Shown here: positions 1 through 19,100 of the stretch, in pieces
How positions within the stretch are numbered: the stretch's first letter is position 1
Layout: every line of letters starts with the position of its first letter
Origin: Nematostella vectensis
Taxonomy: Eukaryota > Cnidaria > Anthozoa > Actiniaria > Edwardsiidae
NCBI RefSeq assembly: GCF_932526225.1
Contig: NC_064048.1
Span: 7,855,015-7,915,014 of the forward strand
Direction: 5' to 3'
Length of the DNA stretch: 60,000 bases
Translations under genes and position numbers: made by a program
The notes under the pieces: model-generated
Seen by the model: the letters and a program-made list of their open reading frames with translations, nothing else
What the model was told of the DNA's origin: nothing
Databases searched by the model: none

Positions 1-3000
1 CGTAAACCAAGGAAGACAAATATTTGAGACTTTGTTTTGACTTGTTCACAGGTTACCCAAGCATTCGGTTTGTATTCGAGTACGCAAGAGAATTTGTATA
101 GTGATGAAAAAATTGAAAATTAAAGGAAATAGACTTCATAGTGGAATCACTTTATAATTGTCTTTTTTGGGGATGTCATCTGAGTATTAGGGCCCATTTT
201 ACTTACTTGTTTCCCTTTCAGCACCCAAACATATACTGTTAACCAATTTCGAGGTAATTTAGAGCATTTTTTCGATATTTTTAGAGCCGAATTCTCGGAG
301 ACCTCGGGCTACGGAGAATGCTCAAGGGTGCAACCTTCTCTCTTTCTTCTTCTCTCGTCTTGTTTGGGTCCATTTTTTCATCACTATACAAATTCACTAG
401 CGTACTAAAATACAAACCGAGTGCTTTGGGTTACCTGTGTGTTGTTGTGTTGTTTTTCAATATAAATCCCCCAATCCTATGTCAAAGTTGGTTTCAATGT
501 AAAACATGAATGGCAGTCAAGTACAACATTGTTTTGTATGGGAGGGGATGAGTAATATCTTGTGTTTTAGTTGCTTTAAATCACTGACAGTTTAGGATTT
601 CTATGCCTCGATGCAAGCTAGCTCCACCCCCTTAGGTTTAATGATACTTATGTTATTGTCTGCAAGAAAGTATGATTTTATGAATGCTCTATTTGTTGAT
701 AGCTGTGCTGGTATCGCTATGGTGTAGCTGGTTGCCATAAGCAAGTCATGATCGAGTATATAGCTATTACACCCAACCCTAGGCTATCTTACTGGGATTT
801 CAGATTATGTTTCCTGTGGTTAGTAAGTGTTTTGACGTCATAATAGGCCCTATGCTTCCTCACGGCTCATCTTAGAGCCCAGGAAACCCAGTAAGAATGC
901 CGGGGACTAGGCTGTACAATTGATTAAAGTAGCATACAGCACTTTAACAGCAGTAAATCACTAAAAAACATTTTCAAATAACATAATACAGAGATCATGT
1001 CTAGATCAATTCTAAACAGTAATATTCTTTTAGTGTCACCCGTGCTAGCGTGGTTACCTAGACAGTTTTGTAAATTAGACAATTAAAACCAACTACGATG
1101 CAAGAAACGTTCTCTTTAATTAACATGCACGTCACTAAGCAAACCAATGTAGCAAAGAAATGCTTCAGCGTACTTAAGAACTCGGCGGAATCCCTGTGAC
1201 TCTTGAAAACTAATTATTATTTTAACTTTGTATTTGTGGCCACGATAGCGCGTGTCGCGCTTTAAACTTTTTGCAACATGAAGTTAATTTACTAGTTGTT
1301 TCATGTTATGGATCATATCATTATATTTCCATTAGTCTACTGTCACGCCACGTCTGTCAAATTAAAACACATTGTATTGAATTCGTTATTAAAGCGTCTA
1401 ATTCATTTTGCTACCTAATTCCAAATAACCGCCTTAACAATGATGATTATCGTAACCCCACTAACCTCGATAGAACCTCTCCTTTTTGATTTTGTTTAAT
1501 GAGCCCATTTTCACTGATGTTTTGTTTTGTTCTGTCAACCCGCTAAACAACTAGACAGATTCAAGAGTATGAGAGGTTAGTAATTCTTGGTTTAACCGAG
1601 GCGGTCAAACGGCTGCAGATAAAAAATGCGATAATGTAGTCAAGAAACAACGATAAAAACGCGATAATGTAGTCAAGAAACAACGATAAAAAACGCGATA
1701 ATGTAGTCAAGAAACAAAAAGACAGATTTTAAACTCGTTCATAACAGAGTGACTACTGGTTGACCAGGCTATGCTATCCCACCTAAAGTTACTTCTTTTT
1801 TGGCCTAATTCTTGCTTTATTTTATGTGATTTTGAAATATAACACACACACAAACCTGGAATGACAAGGAAAAACTGCAAATGTCACGCAATTAGTGTTA
1901 ATGAAATACCAGACAAGAATGTTTTTATGGACGTGTTTTCATTTTGGAAAAAAATAAGGGCCCATAATTCTGAATAAGAGATCAAGCACTTGATACATTT
2001 TCCCCCTATTAATATTTTAGTCCTTATTAATGCCGTTTGACCGCTTTCATCGAGGTGGTATATTTGTTTGTACTAATACTCTGTCTTATTTGTTTACTTT
2101 TTTATTGTTTTTGTTTTGTTTTTGTCATTTTGCATGAAAGTGAAAAGTTGTATCTTCCACTAATTTAGATTTCTTTTTTTCTAACATGCATTGGTCCCCA
2201 CTCATCAATTCCTGTTTATTTATGGTAAATATCAGCAAATAAACATTTATTGCCTGTTCTGCCAACCCCATCTAAAGAGGAGAATGTGGCATCCAACTTT
2301 TACTTATAGCATCAGTCTAAACCCTGATAAACTGAGCACTAAATTAATCGTTTTAATTCTAACATGCTTTAAGGCTTTATATTCAGCTAAATAAAGGTGA
2401 TATTAATTAATTGAATAACTACCAAATGAACAAATAGTTAATTAACTCAAACTCTTCACTATATGATATCTAACTGAGTGATCAAGTAACATTTTTTATT
2501 CGTAATGGGCATAAAATTAAACTAAAAATTAATTCCCTCTTTATGCTAAAAAAAAAATCAGAATTACTCGGAGATGGGTGACTTGAACTATACGACTGGT
2601 AAATGTGATGCTTGTGGAAGCAATGTTTTTTCTAGCGATTGCCAGAAACAACCATTGAACAACTCACAATTACTATAAACACTTTGCCATATTTGGTTGT
2701 CAGGTGGCGCAGGTAATAATCCGGGGAGTTGGCATTATTCGGCGGGAAATTTATTGGCGGGAAAAACTTAGCACGATGCGCGCGGTGCCATTTTAATCAT
2801 TCGAGAAACTCAAGCGCATTTATCTCCCTAATGCGGTGTTGTTCAAGTTGTTTGCTGGTTGTTACTTTAAGGTCATTGGTTTGTATATTCCAACTCCCTC
2901 ACACTATGTTACCACCATACATTTCAAGCATCGGAAGTTCTCCAGACATTTACCTTCAATAACTTCTGTTGCCCTCTCAAATTACCGTCGTTTGAATTAC

Positions 3001-3429
3001 CTCACAGCCACCCATACTGGAGTCTCGATGTTAAAACTGCAAATGCTAATCTGTCAATCAATGTGTTGACAAGAAGCTGTCATATATGTGTGACGTCAAC
3101 ACTTGATTGACAGGAGTGTGTTTGAAGTTTGAACTTCGGGACTTTGTTTTTTTTTTTTGGGGGGCTGGGTAAGAATGTAAAAACTGTCTCAATACAAGAA
3201 CTGCACAACTTGGTTGTCCGGGTTTTTTTTCGTGACGCTAACCACATGAAATTGCGTTGCATGGCATGTTGCTTGACGTTGCCACATGCCGGGGCGTTAC
3301 ATGGTATTGCAAAACATGTTTTTGGGTAACGCTGCTCACATTGCACGTCATGTTCTTGGGTGACGCTGCCTACAAGCGTTGCGTGACAAAGGTGCTGTGT
3401 TCCTGACATTCTGCGTGAATTTCCTGTAG
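1..3429. other. Non-coding region upstream of the first recognised PKG exon
   Basis: No convincing coding exon was found; the short open frames here have no recognisable domain. It is either upstream intron or flank of the kinase gene, since exons for the cyclic-nucleotide-binding domains are not visible. Around 2735-2766 there are two close TTGGCGGGAAA/TCGGCGGGAAA (E2F-like) sites in a locally GC-rich patch followed by GATGCGCGCGG, which could be an internal promoter. A three-copy 34-bp repeat lies at 1618-1722. Confidence 0.5.
1618..1722. repeat. Three-copy tandem repeat, unit about 34 bp
   Basis: The unit reads GATAAAAAACGCGATAATG followed by TAGTCAAGAAACAAC and occurs three times nearly identically. 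The last copy ends in a run of AAAAAG. No coding content. Confidence 0.8.
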
Positions 3430-8668
<5,239 letters not shown>

Positions 8669-10989
8669 TTGGTTTCAAGCAGATCAGCGAACTATTTCAT
8701 TGGCTGGAAAATCACGATCAAAAATGTCATCATTGTGTCTTCGCATTGGCTGGCAGCTTTCAAGTGATGTAATAAGTCATCAATGCATTTTTATTGGCTA
8801 CAGCACAACCGAGTGGTGTAACCATCGCATCTTCTCATTGGCTGAGAGCTTTCACGTGATAACAACAAGCGTTGTGCTCCTTGATTGCTGGGAGAAGTCA
8901 CGTGGTGTCTTGAATCGCTATCAGTCTTTAATGTCGATGACAGACACTTGCATAAAACACGCAAGGAAACGCATAAGGTGTGATTAACATCGGGTACTAC
9001 CTCATAGGCACTTCTTTTAAGACATTGTCTAATATCATTGGCTCGTAGCTACCACGTGATTTGAAGCTATGACGTCAACACATCGACTGTTAGAGGAGAA
9101 ATTAGGTTACATCAGTAGCGTATCTACACATCCCTAAACTAGTCCTGTACGATGTTTCTAAAAAGCAAGTGGTTTGTCATCTCAAGGGTTTGATTGGTTC
9201 ATCTTCCATTGATTGACAAACCACTCGTGGGGTTATAGGTCACTTGATTTTTTTTTAATATTCTTTTTTTTATTTTTAATATCTCTTTCTCATCTTTTTC
9301 TCATTTTTAAGAATAATTTGAATTTATTTCAACAATTTGAATATTGACTTTCTGATCATCTTATTAGGGGAAAAATAGTTTATGTTTTATGGGTAAACTT
9401 TGCCACAAAAACAATTATAATACTCTATTTACCTTTGAAATACCTATTTTACCCGGGAATTGTTTTCATAAAGGGGTTCCTTATATTTATTCTAGGCATC
9501 CATTTCTTTAATTTTATTAATATTGCATTTTCTTTAAATATTACGAGGATTTGGGATTGAAAGCAATGGATAGATTTTTACGCTAAGGGTGTTAGAGTTA
9601 TGTACAATCTGTGTCACTATCTTGAATTGCTTGAAATGTAGGCGTTTACCCGGTGTTTTTATAGCGAAAAACAAGCCGCGAGCGATTCGTGGCCGCCATC
9701 TTGGATTTCGAGCAGAAATGAACTTGCGTGACAAAGTTTATTTTAGCTCTTATCATTTTGGAAATATATATAACCCTTCCCCGTTCACATTTTAGGAATA
9801 CAATTAAGCCGTTTTTTTTTTATTTAAAAAGGGCGCAGGTTTATTTGGCTACTGAAAATTTAAGTCTTATTTGCATAGATTTGAATCGCCTATAAAAACT
9901 CGCGTCACGCAATCCGAATCAACGGAAATGTCTTGGCATGGTATTGCAGAGGGTAGAGAGAGATGTTATGTGCCATAGGGCCGTTTTCCAGATTTAGGGA
10001 TACTTTAAGATTTGAGCGCGAAAGCAATATTTTGGCAAATCAAGGTTGTAATTGATTAGTGCGAAAGTCAGATTTCGTTTACAGCATCGTTTGCGATAAA
10101 GCTTAAAATGGGGGAATTTAGTAAGAAAATGTTGCAAACTTTGACATTCGAAAGTTTTGTTTACACCCTTAAATTCTACCCTATTATCTGGAAAATGGGT
10201 AAACGCCAGGACTTGGTAAACGTTCTCGTATAAGCAAATTGACTCAGTGATCGGCCATATCACTTTTTATCATTCTTCAGACTATAGATTCTCAGCGTTT
10301 TCCTTTCTTTGTAATTTAAATGAAATAATTATTTTCTTATGGTGTGAAGCGGGAGGGGTGTTAGTGTCAAATAGTATTGAGTTTCGCACAATAATATAAT
10401 GTCAATAATCAACTACCTTAACCTTGTAAATACTTGAAATAGTCGTATTCTGGTATTCTACTCGAATCTAGAATAAAGACCTATTCTTAGAATAAGAAGT
10501 CTCCCTATTGATAAAACGTACACAGGCGAATTGACACTTGATAGGCTTCTGTATACAGTGGACTGTGAAAAGGTCGTCGTCAATCGCGACTACGCGACTA
10601 CGCGACAAGCCCGCATGTCAGCATGGGTAAAAAACACTGAAGCGCCTTAGAATACAGCGTTCTTTTAATAGTCTGCGTATTGATGAAGGATGTATACCAG
10701 TCTAGCTCCAGGCCTTCCATCCGGGTGTCCTGTGTTTGGTTTAGAGGGACTGGGGCGAGCCAAGGGGTTCTTGGAATACACGACACAGTGAGCTGTCCTT
10801 TGATGGTTTTAGGGGACTTGGGCGAGACTAGGAGTAAAGTAGGACTATAGAGACTGCGTATTGATAAAAGGCTTCTGTTACATCAGTCTAGCTGTGATTT
10901 GGTTATGAGGGATAGGGCGAGACTAGAGGTTCTTGTTACACCGTTCGAGCTCCACAATTGTATTCTTCTCGCATTTTTTTTTGTTTCGA
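8669..10989. other. PKG 3' flank and intergenic DNA
   Basis: This begins with the kinase 3' UTR. No gene is recognised. A CAAGATGGCGGC motif, a YY1-type initiator on the minus strand, lies near 9690 and is followed only by a 17-codon open frame. A diverged duplication is present: the block around 10672-10770 (TGCGTATTGATGAAGG, CCAGTCTAGCT, then GGGGTTCTTG) resembles 10851-10946. Confidence 0.5.
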
Positions 10990-11585
10990 ATGATTAGGTG
11001 ACGTCACCGTACGTTGTCATCAAGCTTCACATTTCTTGCCTTCATACATTAAAAAAAATATGTTTCGCTAAGCGCCGATTTACGTTTTCATTCCGGCTCA
11101 ATACCATAATTCTGACGAAATTATTTTCTTTGTTGGCATGGTGTCTAACATTGATACCTGCATGCGTTTTAAGGAAATCCAGTAAATTATCCCGATCATT
11201 TTTTATAGGCCGGACATTCTAACAGAAAATGTTCTTCATCCTCCACTTTACCTGTCTTGCATACTAAGGATTTTCTTTCGTTATGTTCGTTTATATGGCT
11301 TTTCATACCTTCCAGTTTCAATTGCTAGCTTATGATTGCTTAGCCTGAATTTAGTAAGGGCAATCCTATGGTCAATATTTTTTACGTCCGTTAGATAATC
11401 TTCTAAATTGTGGGACAGTTTAAACTTTCTGAGCGTACGCAATTTGTTCTTTTGGGCTTGTTTTTTTCTGTTGTCATTTTGAATAGAGCTAAGCCATGTC
11501 TGTTGTTCAATGTCATAAAGCCTTTGTTGAAGAAAACTGTATGTTGCTTCGGGAGTGTTTGTGTCAGTCAGCCAAATATCGCTCC
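10990..11585 (-). pseudogene. Non-LTR retrotransposon (LINE) reverse-transcriptase C-terminus, decayed
   Basis: Translating the minus strand gives the characteristic LINE ORF2 tail: a segment with IALTKFRLSNHKLAIETGRY (near 11300-11370), then a cysteine/histidine motif CKTGKVEDEEHFLLECPAY (near 11200-11260), then DRDNLLDFLKTHAGIN in a shifted frame. Stops and frameshifts between the blocks show it is dead. Only the 3' end of the element is present, typical of 5'-truncated LINE insertions. The family is probably CR1/L2-like, which is an inference from the tail motif. It lies in the intergenic gap between two converging host genes. Confidence 0.75.
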
Positions 11586-13111
11586 TACCCGCAAGGTCTA
11601 TTATTTGTTTAATTTTTCTATGCCAAAAGTTCTTGTTTTCATAATTAGATATATAGGGTTGGTAACCACGCGCGCGAGGAAGGGGGAGGGGGGGTTGGTA
11701 GCCTCTTTAGAAGGTGTGTAGGGGAGAGGATGCTCGAGAACAGTAATCGGTTGTAGGAATATAAAAAAATAAGATGGTATAATTCTGGATAAAAGGCAAT
11801 TTATAGACAACACCCTCCCTTAAGTAACAGAATCATCATTAACATTGAAGTTTTTATTTCTCATATTTCTTTCTGTACACTATTTATAGATTACTGCCCA
11901 CTTATAGCAGCCAATTAAAAACCTATAAAGCTCCGTTTCAGATTGAGTCTTTCATGGTTTCGATTTTATTTATTTGCACTTTTAGTTAGACTGAATATCA
12001 AGTGAACACGAAATGCCAACGTGAATGGTTCAGAGGTATATCAATAAACTGCACTAGCCTTCGATTATATTCGCTTTTACACTTTACTAAATTACATAAA
12101 TATGTATAGAAATAAGAAAATATTTTACATTACCTCTGTGTACAAGTTTGAAGAGTTCTGCCAATAAGCAGGAATGGACATCACACAAAAAGTCAAATAA
12201 ATTAAATCTCTTCCCAAAAGCCAATATTATCTGTAGGAGAATAAGAGTTATTTTGATATTTTTTCTCGTTTATCACTATCACGGTTCTTTATTCAGAAGA
12301 CAGCATTAACATTAGACGGCCACTGTCAGGTGCCATTTGGTCATCTTATCAAAATACGGTAATCTGCCAAAGATATGCATTTCCAACAGTTGATATAAGA
12401 AAGCTATTGCGATACTTTCGAACGACATTGGTGAAAACCAAGAGACCATGATGTAAACTTTATGTTCAGATGGTCATTTCTGAAATAATTTGACTTTCAA
12501 TTTTGGAAGAAAACAATAGCAATGGTGTGGCTGAAAAAAGGCTATTTAAATAAACACATCCTTGAACCTCAAAAAGGGAGTCAGGTATCAAGTTGGTTAC
12601 AACTGAAACCCAAGTACTTACTGTGCAAAGTTTTAAAGTGATCTTTTATACTGAGGAAACCGGTTCTTTACAAGAAAATATGATGATCAAAAATCGGCGT
12701 TTAAAAGCAGGAGAAAGAAAAGAGGAACGCTCATGAAAAAAAAAGAGCAAAGTACAATGTAGAAGAAAGCATCCACTTTAGCATATAAATTTAGCTTACT
12801 TTGGGATTCTTCCCATAATTTGTCTTCAAATATTGAATGAGACAATAACAAAGGTGTGGTTGACAAGGGATTACCAAAATTATTCAATTAATAAGGAAAA
12901 TTGATAACAGTATTGCACAGTAAAGTTCTGGAGAAGAAAAAACACCTTAAAAGTAATCAATCAATTCGGACAAGTGCTAGTAGCAAAAATCAAGGTCTTT
13001 AAAGAGATTTAAATGTGTATAATCATCACAGATATAAATTAGAATACCAAAGACAAAAACCAGAACCAGCTGGCTTAGCACCAATTCAACACCAAAATAT
13101 TTACAGAATTA
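11586..13111. other. Intergenic DNA and ZFAND4 3' flank
   Basis: No recognisable gene, RNA or transposon end was seen. The part next to 13112 is presumably the 3' UTR of the minus-strand ZFAND4 gene. Confidence 0.5.
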
Positions 13112-16100
13112 TTATATTTTTGGAAGTTTTGGGGCAGCGATAACAGGGTTGTTTTGCTCTATAATCTTGCGTCCCTCGCTCTTGTAGTCGTACGTGCAGC
13201 TATGTACCTCGGCGTAGCGATGGGTAGCACAGAACGAGTTACCGCACCTGTCAATCGAATACAGCATTAGCCAATCATAAATGCAGGAAGCCAAACGTTT
13301 GTAAAAGTGTGAAATCAGCGTTCCCAAACAGCGTTGTAGCTAGGAAAGATGTGATCGAGTTGTTTGGTGAGGCATCAATCAAACAGCTTGTGCTTTCACA
13401 GAAAAAAGTTTACCTGATAAATTACATACACCTATTTCAATCAAGGTTGCACCCGCGAATCAATGTATCGTAACCCGCAATAGTTCATGGGTAACATATA
13501 AATGGCGGAATCCTGGGCTTCGAACGCTGTGAAATGTGCATAAAAAAGAATGCGCTAAGTCGTCTTTTATTAACGCTTATTTTATTATATATTTGATACC
13601 CGTGTAGCACTGTGGGTTGCGACACACAGATTCTCCGAGTTGCAACATTATTTGAAATAGGTGTATAAAAATGGCGGTCTGCACGTGTGGCATGAATAAA
13701 AGAGAAAGAAAAAGGTATACTGGTGTTACCTGCACTGGTACGTGGTCGCGAGGCCGGTTTTCTTCCCGCACGAGAAGCAGCGCGTTTTCTTCTTCGTCGG
13801 CACGAGCTGGGGCGGCGGTTTGGCTTTGACAGGAGGAAGGTGACGATTTGGAACTGAAAAAGGCAATCGGAAATCTGTTTAGAACACTTGATCGTACCGA
13901 ACACCTGATCGCATAAAAGTGATCGCTAAAAGACCTAGTCGTATAGATCACCAGGTACAGTAGCCCAATCCAGAACATCTAAACGTACAGAACGACTAAT
14001 CGATCAAAGAAAGCGACTCATCATAACGCCTAGTTGTACTGAGCATTTGAAGGCGTAGAACGCATTATCGGACAAGACGATCAATTGCAAATAAAATCGT
14101 TCATACGAAATAACTTTGAAAACACCTAGCTGCAATAAAACAGGGCATTAACGTAAAGAACGGCCAACCGTTCTCTTTAGAACGCCCAATTATATTGTAA
14201 CACCCAATTGCACTATTTCGAACGCCCAATCGTACAGAACACCAAGTCAAAGAATGCTTCACAAAGCAATACTTACAATCGGACAGATCGCTCGTGTCGT
14301 GAATGTGTCGATGAGAGTAGGATAAAGAATCATTCTGAAATGGAATAAGTGTTATTTCGAACATTTTCAATACAAAAGCGTAGCCTTCTCCGCAGGCAAC
14401 ATTAAGGGGGTTATAGTCCGCTCGGGAGTCCTGTGGCAAGGCAACGAGTGCGCATCCCGAGAAGCTGAGTTCTAGCCCCACTACCCCTCAATTCATCTCT
14501 TTTGCTTGCCACACGGGTCCCACATCTTAATTTTCTAAATTAGGCCGGTAAATTTATATAGAGCTCCGGCTCTCTTAAATACCGCCACATCCGTGAATTC
14601 AAAGCGTTGTACAGTGTAAAACTGGTCAAATTCAAATAAGCGTACAACATTATTCAGCGAACAGTAATAGCAGAGTAATAGCTTTACTACTATAGAACCC
14701 CTGCCAAGTGCATCCTAAGGAAATTCCATATAAGCTTAACATATTATACATGTCCCGATATCAACCTCCCAATTTGTGGACTTGAACGTTAAAGAGAAAC
14801 TAAAAACAGTTTGAAATAGCCAGGGGTTCGATCTATCCAAGCAGAAATGAATGAAACTCAGTCCCTACCAAACGTGAAGTCAGTCCGAGTTAGCGAGGAG
14901 TTACTGTATCTGGGGTCAACAGTGCACTTTTCATGTTTCTGTTGTTTTAAAGATCAACTTAATATTATTTTTTTTACAACTTACAAGAAGTGCCGAGTGG
15001 TGTCCCTCAGGGGTCGATATCCTCTGCTCGACCCCCCCGCGCAAGTGCCTGTACCCGGCACTCCCAGGCGTGATATCCCCGTAGTAAGAAGTTGTCTGTA
15101 CTAAGTCCTCCGGTATCTTGGGTCTTCGTATACTCGCACTACCGATAGAGTGTTCTATACTGTCCCCATATCGAGGACTAGGGCCACGCCCTTTATTTTT
15201 CGATATACTCCCTAGTGGTTTAATCTCCTTAGAGTCATTGACGAACTCCGTAATGCTTCGTTTGCCTTCACGGAATGCGCTTCTTGTTAGCGCCCGACTC
15301 ATACTCGGTACAGGCTTTGGTTCTTGTTGATGGGCTAAAAAGTCTGACACATCGATTTGTTTGCCCTTCTTGGTGTTGACAGGTGGAAGGGGCTTGCTCT
15401 TTGAGTCGGATCCGCCCCGCATCCCTGATGCTTCTATGGAGGAGCTTGGAGGGTGGGGCAGCAGCGGTTTGGAGTGGCTCTTGCTGTGATGCCTGTGCTG
15501 ACCGTGCGATGACTGCTTTTGACTGGCATTCGAGAGATGCAACCTGGATGGAAATATAAAGAGTCTCGATCAGCCCTTTTGTATTATTGTTTACATACCT
15601 TTGCATTATTTAAAGCAATTACAAAATATCCATCCAAAAACATTGACTCATCTTCATGCTTCAAAGTTGAATCGTTGAAAATGCCAAAGGCATTGTAGGC
15701 TGCCCCCTTGGAAGAGCAGGGATTTTAAAAAAGACTTGAAAAAAGTGTCTATGCCCGAAGAAAATAAATGAAATATCTGAGGCTCACCCCCCCCCCCCCC
15801 TTGATACAAATGTATTTTTCTACTCTATAACTATTTTTCTAGCTCTATAACTATATAACTAATAGAATGGCAACATGAGTTCCAGCACAAGTACCTCACA
15901 AAGGCGCCTCTGTGCGGTCTTTGCTAACAACATCACATCACTTGCGAGTGTGAGCCAATAAGAGACCGGTTTTGTGTGAGCCAATCAGAGAACGGTTTAG
16001 TGTGAGCCAATCGAGAACGGTTTAAAAACAAACAATCCATAAATCGTAGCCAATTACAAATCACTTAACCGTGCTAGCAGCAGGGCGCTTGAACTCACAA

Positions 16101-19100
16101 ATACCCAGTTACACACAGACATGCGTGCAGGCTTAAATACCAAGGAATGAAATCCAACTAAGCATACCTTCTCCTTGTGCTTATCATTGAAGAACTGGGT
16201 TTTTCTCCAGATGGCGGGCGTGGCTGTGCAAGTTCCTTGGTCTTAATACAAAGAGCATGTACGTTAAACACAAAATATATCAATCAAGCTAAAGATTGCA
16301 GCTTTTCATAAAATTGTGTTCAGGGTGAAAGCAGGGCTTTGGCTGGTTGGTCTTTGTAATTTTTTTAACCAATTTACCACATTTCAAGTCAATTCTTTAC
16401 TATTGTTTTATGCATGTGTGACTCCTTCCAGTGCCCACGAGTGGAGCAATGCCTTTACCCCTGGTTCCTGGGTTTGTGACTTATTCTAGTGCCCATGGCT
16501 AAAACACCTTTACTCCTTGTTTCTGGGTGTTTGACTTATTCTAGTGTCCATGACTAAAATACCTTAACTCCTGGTTTCTGGGTTTGTGACTTATTCTAGT
16601 GCGCATGGCTAAAATTCCTTAACTCCTGGTTTCTGGGTGTCTGACTTATTCTAGTGTCCATGACTAAAATACCTTAACTCCTGGTTTCTGGGTGTTTGAC
16701 TTATTCTAGTGCCCATGACTAAAATACCTTAACTCCTGGTTTCTGGGTGTTTGACTTATTCTAGTGTCCATGGCTAAAATACCTTAACTCCTGGTTTCTG
16801 GGTGTTTGACTTATTCTAGTGTCCATGGCTAAAATACCTTACTCCTTGTTTCTGGGTGTTTGACTTATTCTAGTGTCCATGGCTAAAATACCTTAACTCC
16901 TTGTTTCTGGGTGTTTGACTTATTTTAGTGCCCATGGCTAAAATACAATTACTCCTTGTTTCTGGGTTTGTGACTTATTCTAGTGTCCATGGCTAAAATA
17001 CATTTACTACTGGTTTCTGGGTGTTTGACTTATTCTAGTGTCCATGGCTAAAATACCTTAACTCCTTGTTTCTGGGTGTTTGACTTATTCTAGTGTCCAT
17101 GGCTAAAATACCTTAACTCCTTGTTTCTGGGTGTTTGACTTATTCTAGTGCTCATGGCTAAAATACAATTACTCCTTGTTTCTGGGTTTGTGACTTATTC
17201 TAGTGTCCATGGCTAAAATACCTTTACTCCTGGTTTCTGGGTGTTTGACTTACTCTAGTGTCCATGGCTAAAATACCTTAACTCCTTGTTTCTGGGTGTT
17301 TGACTTATTCTAGTGTCCATGGCTAAAATACCTTAACTCCTTGTTTCTGGGTGTTTGACTTATTCTAGTGCTCATGGCTAAAATACAATTACTCCTTGTT
17401 TCTGGGTTTGTGACTTATTCTAGTGTCCATGGCTAAAATACCTTTACTCCTGGTTTCTGGGTGTTTGACTTACTCTAGTGTCCATGGCTAAAATACCTTA
17501 ACTCCTTGTTTCTGGGTGTTTGACTTATTCTAGTGCCCATGGCTAAAATACCTTAACTCCTTGTTTCTGGGTGTTTGACTTATTCTAGTGCCCATGGCTA
17601 AAATACAATTACTCCTTGTTTCTGGGTTTGTGACTTATTCTAGTGCGCATGGCTAAAATACCTTTACTCCTGGTTTCTGGGTGTTTGACTTATTCAAGTG
17701 TCCATAGCTAAAATATAATTACTCCTGGTTTCTGGGTGTTTGACTTTTTCAACTGTAGTTCCCATGGCTAAAATACCATAACTAATTATTTCTGGGTTTG
17801 TGACTTATTCTAGTGCGCATGGCTAAAATACCTTTACTCCTGGTTTCTGGGTGTTTGACTTATTCTAGTGCCCATGGCTAAAATACAATTACTCCTGGTT
17901 TCTGGGTGTTTGACTTTTTCAACTGTAGTTCCCATGGCTAAAATACCATAACTAATTATTTCTGGGTTTGTGACTTATTCTAGTGCCCATGGCTAAAATA
18001 CCTTAAATCCTAATTTCTGGGTTTGTGACTTATTCTAGTGCCTGTGGCTAAAATACCTTCACTTCTTGTTTCTGGGTTTGTGACTTATTCTAGTGTGCAT
18101 GGCTAAAATACCTTAACTACTGGTTTCTGGGTGTTTGACTTATTCTAGTGCCCATGGCTAAAATACCTTAACTCCTGGTTTCTGGGTGTTTGACTTATTC
18201 TAGTGTCCATGGCAAAAATACCTAAAATCCTAATTTCTGGGTTTGTGACTTATTCTAGTGCCTGTCGCTAAAATACCTTCACTTCTTGTTTCTGGGTTTG
18301 TGACTTATTCTAGTGTGCATGGCTAAAATACCTTAACTCCTTGTTTCTGGGTGCTTGACTTCTAGTGCCCATGGCTGAAGCCATACCTTAACGCCTGGTT
18401 TTTGGGTGTGCATTCTGGATCTTAGAAGCTTCATCTTGTTCATGGTAACGCTATTTTCCTGCATGGCTTCTTTGGAGATTGGAGTTTGATTTTCTTCCTC
18501 TTCTTCATCATACAAATTGTACATGGATGCGCCACTAGAAGACACCAGACAATATATCCTCATCTCTCTTCATTTTATACCCAAGAGATGAAATAGTGGT
18601 GTTTTAATTGTGGGAAATACTAAATTTGAATGTGATTAAATAATATTCAGTAATCTGAAGTATGCATCTTCTTTGAAAATAATTTCTAAATCGACAAAAA
18701 CTTGAGTTGCCAAAGCTGGATCAGACAGCTATAGAATCTTGTTAAGCTAGTTTATTGATACTTTATCCAAAGAATCATCAGATTTAATTTCTTGCCACTG
18801 TTTTCCTTAAAAAATGTCAATCATGTCCCCATTTCACTTTCCTGCTTAATACAAAACAACACAAGACATCCATCTCTATCGGCTTATTCAACAAATAGCT
18901 CCAATAGAATATTATTAATCAAGTATCAGACTTCAATTCTGGATGGTTATTTTGCAGAACTGTAGCAAACAGGTTATTATATTTTTTGAAGTAAACAAAA
19001 GGAGTGTCTGATTTAAATTATTTTAAAATGCCTATGCTCTCCTGCACAGACACATACTTCCTCTAAAGATTGTCTGCCATAATGAGATATGACTAGTACG

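Noticed and set aside
9534-9795. Short gene at the YY1-type motif near 9690
   Set aside because: The minus-strand frame from the motif stops after 17 codons and has no splice donor; the motif alone is not enough.
13485-13978. Two long overlapping minus-strand frames near 13.5-14.0 kb
   Set aside because: They only contain the 124-nt AN1 exon of ZFAND4; the rest is intron read-through.
16420-18386. CRISPR-like array
   Set aside because: Repeats are contiguous 55-bp units without unique spacers, lie in an animal intron, and there are no cas genes.
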